This document shows, in pieces, positions 60,431 to 64,000 of a DNA stretch of 64,000 nucleotides. This DNA comes from Atrichornis clamosus (Eukaryota > Chordata > Aves > Passeriformes > Menuridae), in the NCBI GenBank assembly GCA_013400975.1, contig WBMZ01010868.1, positions 154,904 through 218,903 of the forward strand, read 5' to 3'. Both the position numbers and the translations under genes were made by a program. The notes below the pieces were generated by a model. The model ran no database searches. It was not told where the DNA came from and saw nothing but the letters and a program-made list of their open reading frames with translations. Every line of letters starts with the position of its first letter. Position 1 is the stretch's first letter.

Positions 60431-63400
60431 CTACTCCAGAGCTCAGCTTTGTCCAAAAAAAGGTAGAGCATTATAAAAGAGAAACACATCCCCTCCTCTC
60501 AGCACACCACCACACCACTCCACTGTTTTCTTCAACACCAACAGGGCAGTACCAAGCACTTCACAAGCAGCACTCTTCTCACACAGACCCACCTTCCTCT
60601 GCTCAGTGCTCCTGATCCAGCTGATCTTCAGCAAGAGAAAACACTTAGAAGGATGCAGAATGAAGGACTCCTATCACCAGTGCACACTCACAACCCTCTC
60701 CACATGGTAAATCTGGACAGGTTTAAGCAGTCCCCTCTCCACAGAGGGTTTCCTGGCAGCAACAGAGTAGCCAGAGCACAGGCAGCAAGCGAGACCCCGC
60801 TGCTGCAGCCGCGCTCCGCCTGCCCCAGCAGCTGCCTGCGAGCCCTGCCCGGGGCAGCACGTCTCACTCCCTGGCACGAGTGATTTACAAGGGCAGCAGA
60901 TAATGGAAATGCAAGGTGCTTAGTACTTCGGATTCCTTCTCCACGTCCAGTTTTCGGGAAGGGGATCAGAACATCTGGAAGGCAGAGGTTTGCAGTCCAG
61001 TTCTTTACTGGTTATTTAGGGCAAAGTTTTAAGTTCTCCCTGTATAAAAGGCTTCAGTCCCCAGCACGCACTCCCCTCCACCAGCGTTGCACACGTGGAA
61101 TGCTCCTGCTCCCACAAACAAGAGCTGAGCAAGGCTGTTGACAGCGAGAACCAAATTTCACCCTGTACCCAGCAGAGCTGCAAGCGTGTTAGCAGAGGGA
61201 AAATCCGCACTTCGCTGAAGTTCAAGACTTCTACCGTGGAAACACATGAAGTAACACTCTGCTTAATCTTTGCATTTCTCTTTTTTTAGTCTTTTTTTCC
61301 CCGAGTTCGTATTTTTCCACCACATGCAGACAATACTAAATTTGGAATTCCTCAGCTGTGCACAGCAGTAAAAACATGTAGTCCTTTAATGCTGCCTCTT
61401 ATGAAATCTCTTTTTCTGGCACAGCATCTCTCTTGCTAGAACAGACTAGAGATACAGAGAATTCCTCAGCGCAACCTAGAGACTAAATTTATTTTATGTA
61501 AATAAACATTTCAAAATAACTTGGACTAGCAGCTGGTGCTGCCATCAGGCACCCCAGAATGCAACCACCACTGCCAGGCTGAACATGAGCAGCCGAACCC
61601 CAGCATGGAGCAAGAGAAAGATGAGCCAAGGGAAACAGGAGTCAACACCTGCATGGGACGCCAACACCACCGGATAGAGAACAGAAAGCTTCCCTAAATC
61701 AGACAGAGAAGAAGGACAGCATTGCTTCTGACTCCCAAGAAAACAAAGCACAAGCCACATGGGGCCAACTTGGAGGAGAACAAAGATCACAGATATGCTG
61801 TTACTCAAAGATCAAAATATCTTCATGAAAAGAAACTGGGAAAGCAAATCAAGAAAGGAAAAAAAATTCAAAAAACATACCTAAACCAGAAAGAATCATC
61901 AGAAAGAGGTTACTTCATTGGAAGCTCTCTGTAGCTCAGAGGGTGATAAATGGACATTTGAGAGGTAATTTGTTTCCATCCCTTTAGCAGTTTAGCACTG
62001 ATGCTCAAAATGATTCCATTCACTGCTACAGATGCAAACTCATTTACCATCAGAGGACCAAACACCACGGACTGTCAGGTGAAGGATGTTTGAGTCTGCA
62101 AACTTGAGCACAGTCTAGGTGGAGGAGATTCTGAATAATGCAGTTTGAGAGTCACTCGGGTCCATAATTTTTCATCTAAATCCTCTGTCAGGGAATAAGG
62201 CTCTCAGCATCCTTTCCTTTAGAGAAAACTCATTTAATTCAAACAGCAGAGATAAAATGAAACACCTCCCATTGGAAGAAAGCAAAGGTCAAAGAAAGTT
62301 TCAATCTTTGGATTAAAAATAATAATAATAGGTAACTCTAGCCCCTCCATTGATTTAATTCTAAAGAGGTAATTAAAAAGTGCTCTACTTAGAAAGACTG
62401 ACAAAGCAGGCTTGCAAACTGAATACCTTGAAAGCTGGGCACATGGCATGAATAATGGGATGGCTGAGAGCCGTTCCAGTTTGCCATTTTTCTTTATCCA
62501 GACAGGGGCTTGATGGAAACTACAAACGCAGAGAGGATATTTGATAAGGGAGTATTCATTATGAAAAGATGGCTTAAGATGCAGATGTTGAAGACTGGAA
62601 TATGCCTCAATCCTCTTACAGAGGTGATTCCCACAGCCCTTGTGCCCTGAACAGTCTGTCACAAACTCTTCTTGCTTTTACAGTACTGCTAGATTAGCTC
62701 CTAACAAAAGAGTTTTCCAGAAATGTGAAAAAAACAGGGTGCCCACAAAGCATGTGAGAGGCAAGCTGGTGTGCATAGCTTTTGGTGCACATAGATGCGA
62801 GGCAAACACAAGCAGAAGTCATCTACAATAAAATATTCAGTAACCAGGCCATTATCAGGCACTTTCATCATGATAACAGCCTTCCAGCTGAGATTGGGGT
62901 ATTAATATTGGTAGGTTGATACCTTCCTCTAATAACTTTGGCCTAAAAACATAAGCAGCTTTTACATTTTTAATTACAACCGGATTTTATTCTGAGGCTA
63001 TAATCCCTTTCCAGCAATTGGATTAATGCAAATAGTGATTTATAGGGAGGAATAAAAAATAATCCAGTGAAAGCAAAACTACCCTGGCAGAGGAGAATCC
63101 CAGCCTCCAAGGAGTCCTTCGCTACAGTGGGACTCAGGGAGCAAGGTCAGAGGAGCTCCACCAGCTCCCACCAGTCACTACCAACACCTGCAGCACTGAG
63201 CTTTGAGGGGTCTCATCCCAGGTCCCCTTGGAAAAATGCCTGGAAGCAAAGCACTGCTTTCATGATACTCTCTGCACTAGACACAGGTTTTTTTATCAAA
63301 CAGCAGAAGCTAATTTTCATCATCTCATGTCAGGTCTTTATTTGTATTCATGTAGGCTCAGGACAGGCAATGAGATGGGCACCCTGAGATGATGCCCCCA

Positions 63401-64000
63401 CGGTGCAGTTCCCCCTAGACAGTTGTTTTTTGGCACATCCTCATTGTCCCTGAAACGTGTCCCACACCACCACACACCCCTCCCTTTTAAATTTTATCTC
63501 AGCACAGTGAAAGGAGCACAGCAGTTCCTGTTCTTGAACAGGGCTTCAGGACCTGAAAGCAGATTTTGACTGATTACAGATTTAGGCTATATCCACTTGA
63601 GATGGACTTTCATTTTTTCAAACTCCAAAAGTCACTTTAGGTGCAGTATTTTGCCCCTGCAACAATTTTCACTTTTAAATATCTAATTCCTTGTATTTTA
63701 GCACTTATAAGGGTAACTGCTATTCATTCAAATGTTCAGTTTGTCAAAATCACCTAATGAAAAACTCCATCATTTAAAAGTGTTAATTCATGGCAGAGAA
63801 AACATGGAACATGGCTCTGTATTTGCTAATGTAGGTGACTAAACTGCCCAAAACAAAAAACAACCATTAAAGCACTTGTCATGGAATAACATTTTTAAAA
63901 TACTAGGATAAAAATGATAGGATTTTTAAAACTAAAAACAAAACCAGGAATTTGGTTTTGTTTTGCTCCTTTGGTTTAAAAAAAACCCAACAAACAAACA
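60431..64000. other. Noncoding sequence, one exon-like interval
   Basis: A GC-richer patch at 60730-60880 gives short open frames on both strands. An (AAT)4 run lies near 62319-62331. The right end (63950-64000) is A- and C-rich low-complexity sequence. Apart from the minus-strand interval at 62427-62519, nothing is supported. Confidence 0.5.
62427..62519 (-). other. Exon-like open interval, unassigned (93 nt)
   Basis: On the minus strand a good acceptor-like border (ATATCCTCTCTGCGTTTGTAG) precedes and a TTTCAAG|GTATTC donor-like site follows. The length is a multiple of three and two frames are open. One reads FHQAPVWIKKNGKLERLSAI and belongs to a longer 142-codon frame (62234-62662); the other reads FPSSPCLDKEKWQTGTALSH. 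No family is recognised. Confidence 0.18.

Noticed and set aside
1..64000. CRISPR array, prokaryotic operon, phage or plasmid content
   Set aside because: No regularly spaced repeats of CRISPR type, no closely packed genes and no ribosome-binding patterns; all recognisable elements are bird retroposons.
1..64000. Endogenous retrovirus or LTR element
   Set aside because: I found no recognisable gag, pol or env reading, primer-binding site or paired LTRs. Solo LTRs of bird families could still be present but cannot be called by eye.

Overview
The window looks like nuclear DNA from a songbird (passerine). It is AT-rich, with no operons, no dense open frames and no CpG-island-like block. Its recognisable repeats are bird-type: several CR1 LINE copies, and one copy of a short retroposon made of a tRNA-Ile-like head fused to a CR1-type 3' tail. 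That head-plus-tail structure matches the passerine TguSINE1 family, which is the best lineage clue here.

I recognise no complete protein-coding gene. The longest open frames are about 110-180 codons, overlap one another on both strands, lie in GC-richer patches with fewer stops, and match no family I can name. The window is best read as intergenic or long-intron sequence.

Layout. 1-1003: nothing recognised. 1004-1141: TguSINE1-like SINE. 1142-41171: about 40 kb in which I recognise no further interspersed repeat, only short tandem repeats: (CA)n at 8739, a 123-nt homopurine tract at 23192, an A-rich AAAAC-type tract near 24007, a 10-bp minisatellite at 28021, a TA/CA palindromic tract at 30746, (CT)n at 37408 and a TA-rich tract at 38756. 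This part also holds a hairpin pair at 21472-21540 and an enhancer-like stretch around 32370-32800 that contains a perfect 10-bp inverted repeat. 41172-60430: the CR1-bearing part, with short plus-strand 3' ends at 41172, 45694 and 60373 and a longer, decayed minus-strand copy at 52890-53811. That long copy still shows pieces of ORF2 but has lost its endonuclease region. 59565-59763: two identical 99-bp copies separated by the only N in the window, almost certainly an unmerged contig overlap.

On the minus strand between about 37.9 and 62.5 kb there are several open intervals with acceptor-like and donor-like borders (37905-38333, 39035-39129, 44563-44722, 55063-55115, 58289-58421, 62427-62519). 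They read somewhat like protein, but I cannot assign them to any gene and chance remains the default explanation. They are the best places to look if a gene crosses the window.

I found no convincing new biological system. The most solid non-routine observations are the assembly duplication, the endonuclease-deleted CR1, the lineage-marking SINE and the hairpin clusters.
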